Assembly: GCF_030818655.1 (NCBI RefSeq)
Contig: NZ_JAUTAN010000001.1
Location: forward strand, 1,240,001-1,304,000
DNA length: 64,000 nucleotides
Source of the DNA: Nocardioides zeae
Lineage (GTDB): Bacteria; Actinomycetota; Actinomycetes; Propionibacteriales; Nocardioidaceae
Direction: 5' to 3'
The notes beneath the pieces were generated by a model that was not told the DNA's origin, made no database searches, and saw only the letters and a program-made list of their open reading frames with translations. Positions 34,199 to 43,161 of this stretch are shown one piece after another (the stretch's first letter is position 1; each line of letters opens with the position of its first letter). The translations under genes and the position numbers were made by a program.

Positions 34199-34885
34199 TC
34201 AGTCGCCGGGGAGCCGCCCCGAGCGCACCAGCTCCTCGGCCACGTCGCGGACCTTCTTCTCCTGGCTCGACGACAGGCGGCGGAGCAGCTCGAAGCTGGA
34301 GTCCTGCGTGAGCCCGAAGCGCTCGATGAGGATGTCCTGGGCCATGCCGATGACGTGCCGCGAACCGATGGCGGAGCGGAGCTCCATCTCGAGCCGTGCC
34401 GACGCCAGCGCGTGGGCCGCGTGCGCGGCGTAGGAGCGTGCGAGGTCGACGCCCGCCCGGTCGTGGAACCCGCCGCTCGCGTCGCTGTAGATGTTGATCG
34501 CCCCCTGGGGTCGGCCTCCACGCGGCAGGTCGAGCGACAACGCCGCCCCCACGCCCAGCAACCGCGCCTGCGGTCCCCAGCGGGGCCACCGGTCGTCCGT
34601 GCCGACCTCGCCGCTGCGGATCCACCGGCAGGTGGAGGTGGACTCGACGCAGGGGCCCTCGTCGAGGGCGTACTGCAGGTCGTCGGCGTCCCGCGCCACC
34701 AGGTCGCTCGCCGCGAGCGTCGTGTTGACCCCGTGGTGCCGCAGGGTGAGGCTGACGTGGTCGGCGCCGGGGACGAGCCTGCCGACCTGGTCGACGATCA
34801 GCCGCGCGGTGCCGCCCGGATCGTGGCGGGCGTACAGGCGGTCCGCGAGTGCCGCGAGTGCGGCAGAGTCGTGGAGCGGGTCCAT
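34199..34885 (-). CDS. GAF-ANTAR transcription antitermination regulator
   Basis: The 228-residue product has an N-terminal GAF sensor domain (ADHVSLTLRHHGVNTTLAAS, QYALDEGPCVEST, GAALSLDLPRGGRPQGAINI) and a C-terminal ANTAR domain (SRHVIGMAQDILIERFG, SSFELLRRLSSSQEKKVRDV). ANTAR domains bind RNA hairpins and prevent termination. ATG at 34885. No obvious paired-hairpin target was seen nearby. Its location beside stress genes suggests a stress-responsive RNA regulator. Confidence 0.88.
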   Translation of the reverse strand: MDPLHDSAALAALADRLYARHDPGGTARLIVDQVGRLVPGADHVSLTLRHHGVNTTLAASDLVARDADDLQYALDEGPCVESTSTCRWIRSGEVGTDDRWPRWGPQARLLGVGAALSLDLPRGGRPQGAINIYSDASGGFHDRAGVDLARSYAAHAAHALASARLEMELRSAIGSRHVIGMAQDILIERFGLTQDSSFELLRRLSSSQEKKVRDVAEELVRSGRLPGD

Positions 34886-34998
34886 GGGACGCCTCTCCTC
34901 GTGGGGTGCGGGGCCCGGTGCAGGAGCCCTCTCCTCGACGGTAACGCAGGACCGGCTGCGACACGCCGGAGCAGGATGCATGGTTCTGGCTGTTCGGC

Positions 34999-35472
34999 TC
35001 AGAGCACCGCGTCGCCGCCGATGCCGCCGCGCCACCACCGGTAGCCGGCGACGCCGAGGGCGACCATGCCGACGCCCAGGCCGAGGTGGAGCCAGTTGTC
35101 GGCGTCGTTGAGGGGCACGACGTTGGCGTCGTGGGACTGGTCGACGGCGAGGCCGTAGATCCACAACGCCAGGTAGACCAGGCCACCCCCGACGAGGTAC
35201 CCGACCGCCCACCGGGGCCGGGACGCCGCGAGCAGGCCGACGGCGCCGAAGAGCAGGTGGACGACGTTGTGCAGCACCGACACCTGGAAGAGGCCGAGCA
35301 GGTAGGCCTCGCTGTGGTGGCCGGCCATCGCGAGCTGGTCGTGGTCGGTGACGATGCCGGGCACGAACCCGAGCACGCCGACCAGCAGGAAGGTCGCGCC
35401 CACCACCAGGGTGGCGGTGCGCAGGAAGCGGGCGCCGGGTCGCGGTTGGGTGGGGACGTGGGTCGCGCTCAT
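34999..35472 (-). CDS. DUF4383 four-helix membrane protein
   Basis: A 157-residue membrane protein with four hydrophobic segments, including LVVGATFLLVGVLGFVPGI, VSVLHNVVHLLFGAVGLLAA and HLGLGVGMVALGVAGYRWW, matching DUF4383. The histidines in helix 2 (HNVVHLL) are conserved in the family. The function is unknown. The promoter carries GGGTACCGG (35517-35509, minus) with GGGT 15 bases upstream, the stress-sigma pattern shared with four neighbours. Confidence 0.8.
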   Translation of the reverse strand: MSATHVPTQPRPGARFLRTATLVVGATFLLVGVLGFVPGIVTDHDQLAMAGHHSEAYLLGLFQVSVLHNVVHLLFGAVGLLAASRPRWAVGYLVGGGLVYLALWIYGLAVDQSHDANVVPLNDADNWLHLGLGVGMVALGVAGYRWWRGGIGGDAVL

Positions 35473-35508
35473 GGTGGCTCCTCGGGGCGGGTGGGAGGGG
35501 GACCGGAT

Positions 35509-35569
35509 CCGGTACCCCTCGTCCCGGCTCGGACCCGTGCGGTCGAGCGCGGGCCGTCGCGGGTACCGG
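35509..35569. promoter_or_regulatory. Divergent stress-type promoters (GGGTACCGG twice)
   Basis: Minus strand: GGGTACCGG at 35517-35509, with GGGT 15 bases before it, facing the DUF4383 gene. Plus strand: GGGTACCGG at 35561-35569, with CGGT 17 bases before it, facing the sulfotransferase-like gene. GGGTA is the -10 of SigB/SigF-type stress sigma factors in actinobacteria. Confidence 0.5.
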
Positions 35570-35575
35570 CGGCCC

Positions 35576-36211
35576 GTGACGACACCCTCGGCCGCCCCGG
35601 ACCTGCTCGTGATCGGCGCCATGAGGGCCGGGACGGCCGCCTTGCAGGGGCTCCTGGACACCCACCCCGACATCGCGATGTCCGGCCGCTCCCCGAGCGC
35701 TCCGTTGCGCGGTGCGGCCTCAGCGGGGTGGACGGACCCGGCCGATCCCGGGGCGGCGGCGCGCATCGCGTCCACCGCGCCGGACGTCCGGTTGGTGATG
35801 CTCGTGCGCGACCCCCTCGAGCGTGCCCTGTCGCACTGGCGGCACCGCGTCCGCGAGGGCAGCGAGGAGCGTCCCGCGCCGCGCGCGCTCCCGGATCCGG
35901 CCAGCCCGTACGTCGCGCGCAGCCGCTACCACGAGGCGCTCGCGCCGTACCGGGCGAGCTTCGACGACGCGCAGCTGCTCGTGGTCGTGCTCGAGCGGCT
36001 GCGGGCCGAGCCGGCGCGCGAGCTCGCCCGCGTCCTGCGGCACGTCGGGGCCGACCCGGCGCGTGGCCCGGAGCCGCGACGTACCCGGGTGCCGGCACCG
36101 GCGGGGCCGACGCTCGACGCCGGCACCCGCGCCGCGTTCGCGGACGCCGTCAGGGACGACGCCACCGCCCTCCGGGCCTGGCTCGGCGACGACCTGCCCG
36201 AGTGGGCCTGA
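35576..36211 (+). CDS. Short sulfotransferase-like protein
   Basis: A 211-residue protein with both PAPS-binding signatures of sulfotransferases: an N-terminal strand-loop (LLVIGAMRAGTAALQGLLDT) and the 3'-phosphate motif VRDPLERALSHWRH. The region between them is far shorter than in typical family members (~280 residues), so the substrate pocket is reduced. GTG at 35576 lies 6 bases after the GGGTACCGG element, implying a very short leader. Activity is uncertain. Confidence 0.65.
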   Translation: MTTPSAAPDLLVIGAMRAGTAALQGLLDTHPDIAMSGRSPSAPLRGAASAGWTDPADPGAAARIASTAPDVRLVMLVRDPLERALSHWRHRVREGSEERPAPRALPDPASPYVARSRYHEALAPYRASFDDAQLLVVVLERLRAEPARELARVLRHVGADPARGPEPRRTRVPAPAGPTLDAGTRAAFADAVRDDATALRAWLGDDLPEWA

Positions 36212-36220
36212 GGCCGGGTC

Positions 36221-37744
36221 CTAGGCCCGGGGCGAGCCCGCGTCGGGCGTCGGCAGGGCGCGCACGGCCGGGCCCTCCAGCACGTCGCCCGGCTCGTCGA
36301 AGCGGGAGCCGTGCAGGGGGCAGTCCCAGCTGCGCTCGGCGTCGTTCCACGTCAGCACCCCGCCCAGGTGGGTGCACACGGCCGACCCCTCAGCACCGCT
36401 GCCACGGCGGAGGCCGCAGAACCGCGAGCGCCGTACGACGTCGGGCTGGGGCGCCGCGGACGCGCGGTCCACCGAGGTGGAGCGCGGTGCCACCCAGCCG
36501 AGGGCCATCGCCACGGCGACCTCGGCGTTGATGACGCCCGAGGAGGGCAGGCCGGTCAGCTCGTGGCGGCTCCACGGCCGGAGGGCGTCGCGCCACTCCG
36601 GCGGGTCGGAGCGGAGGTCAGAGGCCAGGGCGAGGGCCGCGGCGATGCCGCCGGTCATGCCCCACTTCGAGAAGCCGCCTGCCACGAGGATCCGGTGGTT
36701 GCCCGGCACGATCGGTCCGGCGTAGGGGAGCGAGTGGTGGGGGGCGTAGTCCTGGGCGGACCACGCGGTCACCTCCACGGCTCCGGGGAAGTGCTCGGCC
36801 GTCCAGGAGCGGAGGTCGCCGAGCCGGTCGCTCGTCGGACGCGAGCGGCCGGTCGCGTGGCCGGCGCCGCCCACGAGGAGCACGGGCGGGCCGTCGGGCA
36901 GCGACGCCTCGCGCAGCGACCGGGAGGGCTGGTCGGCGGCGAGGTACATGGCCCGCGGGAGGACGGCTGCGGCACGGCCGGGCAGCTCGAAGGCGATGCT
37001 GTAGGAGCGCTGCGGGCTCATCCGGGCGAAGAACCCGCCGCGGTCGAGCATGGGCATGTTCGTCGCGACCACGACCCGACCGGCGCGCACGGTGGCGGCG
37101 TCCGCGTCCGCCCGCCTGACCTCCAGGCGCACGGGCGTGCCGTCGCTGACCGACGTCACCCGCGCGCCCTCGACGACCTGGACACCGGCCGCCCGGGCCC
37201 GCCGCGCCAGTGCGGCGACGAGGGCGAGGGGGTCGACCTGGTACTGCCCGTCCATCCACAGCGCCCCGGCGACCTCGAAGGGCAGCTCGGGGGCGTCGCC
37301 GCGACGTACCGTCAGACCGGAGCGCTGGACCGCCGACTCCTCCCGCCGCAGGGCGCGGAGGCCGGAGGCACCGTTGGCGTACGTCACGGCGTCGCGCTGC
37401 TCGAGGGTGACGCCCTCGGTGGTCGCCAGGTCGACGGCCCACGCCTGCGCGTCGCGGTGGGCCGCGGCGTACTGGCGCAGCACGCCGTCGCCGTGCTTGC
37501 GGGACACCTGGGAGAACTGGGTCCCCTGCAGGAGGCTGAGCTTCGCGGTGCTGCGACCCGTGGTGCCGGCGCCGAGGTGCCGCGCCTCCAGCAGGAGCAC
37601 GTCCTCGCCCTCCTCGGCGAGCAGCAGGGCGGTCGTCAGTCCCGTCAGCCCGCCGCCGACCACGACCGTGCCGGCGTCGCTGGGCAGGTCGGTCGGGTCG
37701 GTGGGGGACGTGGGGGTGCGGAGCTCCCACAACGAGGTGAGCAC
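36221..37744 (-). CDS. FAD-dependent oxidoreductase with C-terminal Rieske domain
   Basis: The 507-residue protein starts with an FAD-binding DAO fold (TVVVGGGLTGLTTALLLAEE, ARHLGAGTTGRSTAKLSLL) and ends in a Rieske [2Fe-2S] domain with VCTHLGGVLTW (CxH) and CPLHGSRFD (CxxH). This architecture is common among Bacillus/actinobacterial proteins of unknown substrate, possibly amine or aldehyde oxidation. GTG at 37744. The promoter has GGGTACCGG at 37811-37803 (minus), divergent from the P450 gene, with which it could form a redox pair. Confidence 0.8.
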   Translation of the reverse strand: MLTSLWELRTPTSPTDPTDLPSDAGTVVVGGGLTGLTTALLLAEEGEDVLLLEARHLGAGTTGRSTAKLSLLQGTQFSQVSRKHGDGVLRQYAAAHRDAQAWAVDLATTEGVTLEQRDAVTYANGASGLRALRREESAVQRSGLTVRRGDAPELPFEVAGALWMDGQYQVDPLALVAALARRARAAGVQVVEGARVTSVSDGTPVRLEVRRADADAATVRAGRVVVATNMPMLDRGGFFARMSPQRSYSIAFELPGRAAAVLPRAMYLAADQPSRSLREASLPDGPPVLLVGGAGHATGRSRPTSDRLGDLRSWTAEHFPGAVEVTAWSAQDYAPHHSLPYAGPIVPGNHRILVAGGFSKWGMTGGIAAALALASDLRSDPPEWRDALRPWSRHELTGLPSSGVINAEVAVAMALGWVAPRSTSVDRASAAPQPDVVRRSRFCGLRRGSGAEGSAVCTHLGGVLTWNDAERSWDCPLHGSRFDEPGDVLEGPAVRALPTPDAGSPRA

Positions 37745-37802
37745 GGGGTCCTCCAGGGGTGGGGTCGGGGTGCGTCGAGTGTCGTGGTGCGCGGTCGGCA
37801 CG

Positions 37803-37831
37803 CCGGTACCCCCGCGGACGAGGGGTACCGG
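37803..37831. promoter_or_regulatory. Overlapping divergent stress-type promoters
   Basis: GGGTACCGG occurs on the minus strand at 37811-37803 (toward the FAD/Rieske gene) and on the plus strand at 37823-37831 (toward the P450 gene). Each has CGGT 15 bases upstream, and that CGGT is part of the opposite copy, so the two promoters interlock. Confidence 0.5.
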
Positions 37832-37837
37832 CCGCTC

Positions 37838-39073
37838 ATGGACCTCTCCCTCGCCCTGATGCGACGTGGCTACCGGGCGCTGCCCGAGGAGCGAGAGCGA
37901 CGTGGTGGCGCCGACACGTTCGCGACCCGTCTCCTCGGACGGCGCGCCGTGGTGCTCCACGGCCGGAAGGGGGTGCGGTTCTTCTACGACGAGAGCCTCG
38001 TCAGCCGGGTCGGCGCGGTGCCACCGCCCGTGGCCGGCCTGATCTTCGGCAGCGGGGCGATGCACGGGCTCGACGGCGCCGAGCACCGTCACCGCAAGGC
38101 TCTGTTCCTGGACCTCCTCGACCGCGCGGCCGTTGCGGAGGTCTCCGCCGCGGCCGCGCACCTGCTGCGGCACCGGCTCGAGCACGAGCTGGCGCGGGTC
38201 GGACCCGACGGGGAGGTGACCGTCGACCTGTTCGACGTGCTCGTCGAGGTCTACGGCGACACGGTCCTGCGGTGGGCGGGCGTGCCCGCGTCCGACGCGC
38301 AGCGGCTGCGGCTCGCCCACCGGATGGCGGCGATCGTCGACGGGTTCGGGGGTGCCGGCACGGCCTACGCGCGCGGCTGGCGCGATCGCCTGGTGCTCGA
38401 CCGGTGGGCGACGCGCGTGGTGCGGGACGTGCGCCGGGCCGGTCGTGGAGACAGGGGCGGCGACGACACCCCGCTCGGGCGGATCGCCGCCCTCGACCTC
38501 CCGGCCCGCACCGCCGGTGTCGAGCTGCTCAACCTCCTGCGGCCGACGGTGGCGGTGGCCTGGCCAGCGACGTGGGCGGCCGTCGAGACGGTCGTGGACG
38601 AGCGTCGACCGGAGATCGCCGACGGACTGCGCGGCATCGACGCCGACCGGGTCGGCACGTGCGTGGCCCACGAGTCCCGTCGGGTGCGTCCCTTCGTGCC
38701 CGCGCTCGCGGGCAAGGTACGGCGCGCGACCACCCACGACGGCGTCCGGCTGGAACCGGGCGAGCGGGTGGTGCTCGACGTGGCCGGCACCAACGTCGAC
38801 CCCGCGTGGTGGACGGGCCCCGGCGAGTTCGATCCGACCCGGTTCGACGGAGCCGAGCCCGACCCGTACGCCTTCGTGCCGCAGGGCGGGGGCGACCCGT
38901 CGCACGGGCACCGCTGCCCGGGCGAGCCGCTGACGGTGGCCCTGGTGCGGGCGACCCTGGCCGAGCTGGCGCGCGTCGAGCTGCGCGCCGCGCCGCCGGG
39001 CGGCCGGGAGCAGCCGCTCACCCGCATGCCGCGTCGGCCCGCGACCCGGGTGGTGCTGCGACCCCGGGGCTGA
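37838..39073 (+). CDS. Cytochrome P450, CYP152-like peroxygenase
   Basis: The 411-residue protein resembles P450 fatty-acid peroxygenases, which use H2O2 directly. Family marks are FGSGAMHGLDGAEHRHRKAL, the I-helix segment LLRPTVAVAW (Arg-Pro instead of the acid-alcohol pair), and heme-binding PQGGGDPSHGHRCPGEPLT with the proximal Cys. ATG at 37838 follows the GGGTACCGG element by 6 bases. It hydroxylates or decarboxylates fatty acids in relatives. Next to a catalase and an oxidase-like flavoprotein, peroxide supply and removal may be linked. Confidence 0.85.
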   Translation: MDLSLALMRRGYRALPEERERRGGADTFATRLLGRRAVVLHGRKGVRFFYDESLVSRVGAVPPPVAGLIFGSGAMHGLDGAEHRHRKALFLDLLDRAAVAEVSAAAAHLLRHRLEHELARVGPDGEVTVDLFDVLVEVYGDTVLRWAGVPASDAQRLRLAHRMAAIVDGFGGAGTAYARGWRDRLVLDRWATRVVRDVRRAGRGDRGGDDTPLGRIAALDLPARTAGVELLNLLRPTVAVAWPATWAAVETVVDERRPEIADGLRGIDADRVGTCVAHESRRVRPFVPALAGKVRRATTHDGVRLEPGERVVLDVAGTNVDPAWWTGPGEFDPTRFDGAEPDPYAFVPQGGGDPSHGHRCPGEPLTVALVRATLAELARVELRAAPPGGREQPLTRMPRRPATRVVLRPRG

Positions 39074-39081
39074 GGCGACCG

Positions 39082-39109
39082 GCATCCTCGACCGGTGGTC
39101 GGGTACCGG
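39082..39109 (+). promoter_or_regulatory. Stress-type promoter of the catalase gene
   Basis: GCAT (39082-39085), 15 bases, then GGGTACCGG (39101-39109) fits the GNNT-N14-16-GGGTAC pattern of SigB/SigF-type promoters. The leader to the GTG at 39160 is about 45 bases. Confidence 0.55.
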
Positions 39110-39159
39110 CGCCAGGCACGCGTCCGTGCACCGACGTACCCGACTCCCCTGGAGGAAGA

Positions 39160-41430
39160 GTGGACCCGTCCAAGCCCGTCGCCAAGGCCGCCCAGAAGCT
39201 CGAGGAGGCCGCCGAGCGGCTGCTCCCCGACACGCCCCACGTGCCGGGTGTCCCGTCCAGCACCACCCCGACGGTCGAGGAACCGACCGATCCCGCCGGC
39301 ACCACGCACCCGCCGGCGCCGAAGCCCGACCAGGGCACCCCCGCACCCGTCTCGCCCACCGGCGTCCCCGTCACCGGCGACCCGCTCGACAGCGCCCAGC
39401 AGGGCCGGTGGCTGACGACGGCGACCGGCGTGCGGGTGCACGACACCGACCACTCGCTGAAGGCGGGACGGCGCGGGCCGACGCTGCTGCAGGACCACCA
39501 CCTGCGCGAGAAGCTGATGCACTTCGACCACGAGCGCATTCCCGAGCGCGTCGTGCACGCCCGCGGTGCCGCGGCGCACGGCCGCTTCACCGGCTACGGG
39601 ACGGCGGCCTCGATCTGCCACGCGAGCGTGTTCGACGAGGGCAAGGAGACCCCGGTCTTCGTGCGCTTCTCGACGGTCCTCGGCTCGCGCGGCTCCGCCG
39701 ACACGGTGCGCGACACCCGTGGGTTCGCGACGAAGTTCTACACCGACGAGGGCATCTGGGACCTCGTCGGCAACAACATCCCGGTGTTCTTCATCCAGGA
39801 CGGCATCAAGTTCCCCGACGTGATCCACGCCGGCAAGCCGCACCCGGACCGCGAGATCCCGCAGGCCCAGAGCGCGCACGACACCTTCTGGGACTTCGTC
39901 TCGCTCCACACCGAGGCGCAGCACCACGCCATCTGGAACATGTCGGACCGTGGCATCCCGCGCTCCTACCGGATGATGGAGGGCTTCGGCGTCCACACCT
40001 TCCGGTGCACCAACGCGGACGGTCAGACCAACCTCGTCAAGTTCCACTGGAAGCCGAAGCTCGGCGTGCACTCCCTGACGTGGGAGGAGGCACAGATGCT
40101 CGGCGGTTTCGACCCCGACTTCCACCGGCGGGACCTCTACGACGCGATCGAGTCGGGCGCCCATCCGGAGTGGGAGCTCGGCGTGCAGGTCTTCCCCGAC
40201 ACGCCCGACCAGATGTTCGAGGGCATCGACCTGCTCGACTCGACGAAGCTCGTGCCCGAGGAGCTCGCGGCCGTGCAGCCGATCGGCCGGCTCGTGCTCG
40301 ACGCGAACCCGACGAACTTCTTCGCCGAGGTCGAGCAGGTGGCGTTCCACACCGGGCACATGGTCCCCGGCATCGACGCCACCGACGACCCGCTGCTGCA
40401 GGCGCGCAACTTCTCCTACCTCGACACCCAGCTCAGCCGGCTCGGTGGGCCGAACTTCAACCAGCTGCCCATCAACCGGCCGCACGCGCCCGTCAACGAC
40501 ATGCTGCGGGACGGGATGCACCAGACGGCCGTGCACGGCGGTGCTGCGCCGTACCGGCCGAACTCGCTCGACGGCGGCTGCCCCTTCCACGCGACGACCG
40601 ACCAGAGCGACCCCGCGACGCGGGCGTTCGTCGAGGCGGCCGTGACGGTGGCGGAGGGGCGGAAGGTGCGCGACCAGCCGGCGTCGTACGACGACCACTT
40701 CAGCCAGACGCGCATGTTCTGGTTGAGCCTGAGCCCGGTCGAGCGGGAGCACGTCGTGCGCGCCTACACCTTCGAGCTCGGCAAGTGCTACGAGCAGGCC
40801 GTCAAGGAGCGGCAGCTGCTGGCGCTCGCGCAGGTCGACGCCGACCTCTGTGCCCAGGTGGCGGCCGGTCTCGGGCTCGAGGTGCCGACCGCGACGGAGC
40901 CCCTGCCCGAGGCGGCGCCGAGCCCGGCGCTCTCGCAGCTCGGGGCGACCTGGCCGGTCGAGGGCCGGATGATCGGCATCGTCGTCGGCGCCGGCTCCGA
41001 CCCCGCCGACGTCGAGGTGCTCCGCGACGCCGTGCTCGCGGACGGCAACGTGCCGCTGCTCATCGGTCCCCACGGCGGCGAGGTCGCCGGTGCGACCGTG
41101 CAGCGGACGTTCGCGACGGCCCGTTCGGTCGAGTTCGACGCGCTGGTGCTCACCGATGCCCCCGTGCCCGGTCCCGACGTGCCGCCGTCGCCGACGGGAC
41201 GCACGCTCGACGTCGACCCCCGCGTGACCCTGCTCGTCGAGGAGGTCTTCCGGCACGCGAAGGCGATCGCCGCCGTCGGTCGTGGCGCCGAGGTGCTCCC
41301 GGCGGCCAACGTGCCGGCGGAGGTGTCGGGTGTGCTCACCGACCTCGAGGCCGCCGCCGTGTGGCCCGCGCTCACCGAGCTGCTGGCCACGCACCGCGCT
41401 TGGGAGCGCTTCCCGGTCGCCGTGGGCTGA
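39160..41430 (+). CDS. katE: Large-subunit catalase (HPII type)
   Basis: The 756-residue heme catalase is of the large clade: an extended Pro-rich N-terminus (about 1-85), a catalase core with heme pocket His in [13 protein letters not shown], Asn in [17 protein letters not shown], and proximal Tyr in [16 protein letters not shown], and a C-terminal flavodoxin-like domain (from about 600: [19 protein letters not shown]). It breaks down H2O2. GTG at 39160 has GGAGG 4 bases upstream. The stress-type promoter upstream matches the sigma-factor control of katE genes in other bacteria. Confidence 0.93.
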   Translation: MDPSKPVAKAAQKLEEAAERLLPDTPHVPGVPSSTTPTVEEPTDPAGTTHPPAPKPDQGTPAPVSPTGVPVTGDPLDSAQQGRWLTTATGVRVHDTDHSLKAGRRGPTLLQDHHLREKLMHFDHERIPERVVHARGAAAHGRFTGYGTAASICHASVFDEGKETPVFVRFSTVLGSRGSADTVRDTRGFATKFYTDEGIWDLVGNNIPVFFIQDGIKFPDVIHAGKPHPDREIPQAQSAHDTFWDFVSLHTEAQHHAIWNMSDRGIPRSYRMMEGFGVHTFRCTNADGQTNLVKFHWKPKLGVHSLTWEEAQMLGGFDPDFHRRDLYDAIESGAHPEWELGVQVFPDTPDQMFEGIDLLDSTKLVPEELAAVQPIGRLVLDANPTNFFAEVEQVAFHTGHMVPGIDATDDPLLQARNFSYLDTQLSRLGGPNFNQLPINRPHAPVNDMLRDGMHQTAVHGGAAPYRPNSLDGGCPFHATTDQSDPATRAFVEAAVTVAEGRKVRDQPASYDDHFSQTRMFWLSLSPVEREHVVRAYTFELGKCYEQAVKERQLLALAQVDADLCAQVAAGLGLEVPTATEPLPEAAPSPALSQLGATWPVEGRMIGIVVGAGSDPADVEVLRDAVLADGNVPLLIGPHGGEVAGATVQRTFATARSVEFDALVLTDAPVPGPDVPPSPTGRTLDVDPRVTLLVEEVFRHAKAIAAVGRGAEVLPAANVPAEVSGVLTDLEAAAVWPALTELLATHRAWERFPVAVG

Positions 41431-41455
41431 GCCGGGGTTCTCCGGCCCGGCCCCG

Positions 41456-41535
41456 CGTCGTGTAACGCGGTGTCCGTGTCACTGCACACGTGGTCGACCA
41501 CGTGTGCAGTGACCAGAACACCGCGTTACACGACG
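41456..41535. repeat. Long double palindrome (80 bases)
   Basis: An outer arm CGTCGTGTAACGCGGTGT (41456-41473) pairs perfectly with 41518-41535. Inside it, 41478-41513 is a perfect 36-base palindrome (GTCACTGCACACGTGGTC and its complement, no loop). Only 4/4 bases separate the two stems. It lies between the catalase stop and a small gene. No T-tract follows. Confidence 0.85.
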
Positions 41536-41566
41536 GCGGGGTCACGTCCTGCCCCAGACTGGGGCG

Positions 41567-42034
41567 ATGACCGACCTCGTGAACAACCGGCAGCGCTCCC
41601 GCTGGAGCCGTCGCCCCTCTCCCGCGCTGGCCGTCCTCGGAGGTACGGCGCTGGTCGTGGGTGGCTTCGTCGCGTGGCGCGCGCTGCCCCCGGCGCCCGA
41701 CGCGGAGCTGGACGGGCTGCGGGTGCTGACGGACACGACGCGGCCGGGCGGGGGCATGGACGCCCTCATGTCGGGTGAGCTGGTCGCCGCCGGGGGCTGC
41801 GTCGGCGTCGAGAGCGACGGCTTCGTGACGCTCGTCGTGTGGCCCCGCGGCACGAAGGTGGAGGACGGTGCCGTCGTGACCCCTGGCGGCACCCGTGCAC
41901 GGCTTGGCGAGCAGCTCGAGCTCGGCGGCGGTGGAATCGATGTCGAGGCCGCCAACGAGGTGCTCGATCCCGAGATCCCGGGCGACTGCCTCGACGCGAC
42001 GACCGACGTCTTCCTCCCGCAACCGGACGAGTGA
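41567..42034 (+). CDS. Membrane-anchored hypothetical protein
   Basis: The 155-residue product has a basic N-terminus (NNRQRSRWSRRPSPA), one hydrophobic segment (about 20-40) and an extracytoplasmic part with two cysteines (GGCVGVES, PGDCLDAT) and many Gly/Val, suggesting a small beta-rich domain. No family is recognised. ATG at 41567. Confidence 0.6.
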   Translation: MTDLVNNRQRSRWSRRPSPALAVLGGTALVVGGFVAWRALPPAPDAELDGLRVLTDTTRPGGGMDALMSGELVAAGGCVGVESDGFVTLVVWPRGTKVEDGAVVTPGGTRARLGEQLELGGGGIDVEAANEVLDPEIPGDCLDATTDVFLPQPDE

Positions 42035-42050
42035 TCCACGGGACGGGGAA

Positions 42051-42404
42051 TCACTGACCCCCACCGCCCATCGGCGCTCGGCCGTCCAGGTCCCACGTCA
42101 GGGCGAAGCCCTCTGCCGCCGCCTCCGACGACGCGTCGGCGAGCACGGCCTCGAGTCGCGCGGCCGGGCCCGTCGATCGCGCCGCGAATCCGCGATATCC
42201 CCGCACGTGGACCGCGAGTGCCCGCGACCGGAGGTCGATCCCACCCTCGCCGTCCACGATGTCGCGGAGGCAGTCGACGAGTGCGTCGAGGTTGCCTCCG
42301 AAGTAGTCCGGGAAGCGCAGCACCCGCGCGATCCCCGCCAGAGCGTCGTCGAGGTCGTTCCAGCTCGATGCGTCGACGTCGACGCGTGTGGTCTCGGCGC
42401 TCAC
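42051..42404 (-). CDS. Barstar-like protein (orphan RNase inhibitor)
   Basis: The 117-residue product contains the barstar-family core RFPDYFGGNLDALVDCLRDI and a following strand (RALAVHVRGYRGFAAR). Barstars inhibit barnase-type ribonucleases or toxin domains. No barnase-like gene is adjacent on either side, so it may protect against toxins from neighbours or act on a partner elsewhere. The start is GTG at 42404. The stop lies 17 bases from the convergent gene end at 42034. Confidence 0.75.
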   Translation of the reverse strand: MSAETTRVDVDASSWNDLDDALAGIARVLRFPDYFGGNLDALVDCLRDIVDGEGGIDLRSRALAVHVRGYRGFAARSTGPAARLEAVLADASSEAAAEGFALTWDLDGRAPMGGGGQ

Positions 42405-42461
42405 CGTCGAAGGCTACGCGCGCCGGGGAATCCCTCGCCCCCACCGACCGTTGGCCCTCGC

Positions 42462-43148
42462 ATGACCACCTTGGGGCTCATCGGAGCAGGCAACATCGGG
42501 AGCACGCTCGCACGTCTGGCCGTCGCGGCCGGGTACGACGTCGTGCTCAGCAACAGCCGGGGACCGGAGTCGCTCGTCGACCTCGTCGCCGACATCGGCA
42601 ACACGGCCCGGGCCGCGACGGTCGAGCAGGCGGCACGGGAGGGCGACGTCGTCGTCGTGACCGTCCCGCTCAAGGCGTACCGCGACGTGCCGGTCGAGCC
42701 GCTCGCCGGCAAGGTCGTGCTCGACACGAACAACTACTACCCGGAGCGCGACGGCCGGATCGCCGAGCTCGACGACGAGAGCACCACCACGAGCGAGCTG
42801 CTCCAGGCGCACCTGCCGGAGTCGCACGTGGTGAAGGTCTTCAACAACATCTTCTACCAGCACCTCCTGCTGCTCGCCCGGCCGGACGGTGATCCCGAGC
42901 GCAGCGTTCTGCCGATCGCGGGCGACGACGCGGAGGCGAAGACGACCGCGGCCAAGGTGCTCGACGACCTGGGCTACGACGCCTACGACGTGGGTCCGCT
43001 CGCCGAGGGCTGGCGCTACCAGCGGGACCTCCCGGCGTACGCCGGCTTGTTCGTCGACGGCGACGACTGGGCCAACCCGCACCCGTCCACCGTCGCGCTC
43101 CTCGAGGAGAAGCTCGCGGCGGCGAAGCGGTACCGCGACCTGGGCTGA
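42462..43148 (+). CDS. F420/NADP-dependent oxidoreductase family protein
   Basis: A 228-residue Rossmann protein with LGLIGAGNIGSTLARLA at the N-terminus and LSNSRGPESL, typical of the NADP oxidoreductase/coenzyme F420-dependent family. Other blocks: VVVVTVPLKAYRDVPVEPLA, VVLDTNNYYPERDG, VKVFNNIFYQHL. The reaction is unknown. ATG at 42462; no Shine-Dalgarno seen. Confidence 0.82.
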   Translation: MTTLGLIGAGNIGSTLARLAVAAGYDVVLSNSRGPESLVDLVADIGNTARAATVEQAAREGDVVVVTVPLKAYRDVPVEPLAGKVVLDTNNYYPERDGRIAELDDESTTTSELLQAHLPESHVVKVFNNIFYQHLLLLARPDGDPERSVLPIAGDDAEAKTTAAKVLDDLGYDAYDVGPLAEGWRYQRDLPAYAGLFVDGDDWANPHPSTVALLEEKLAAAKRYRDLG

Positions 43149-43161
43149 CGCCGGAGAGACC

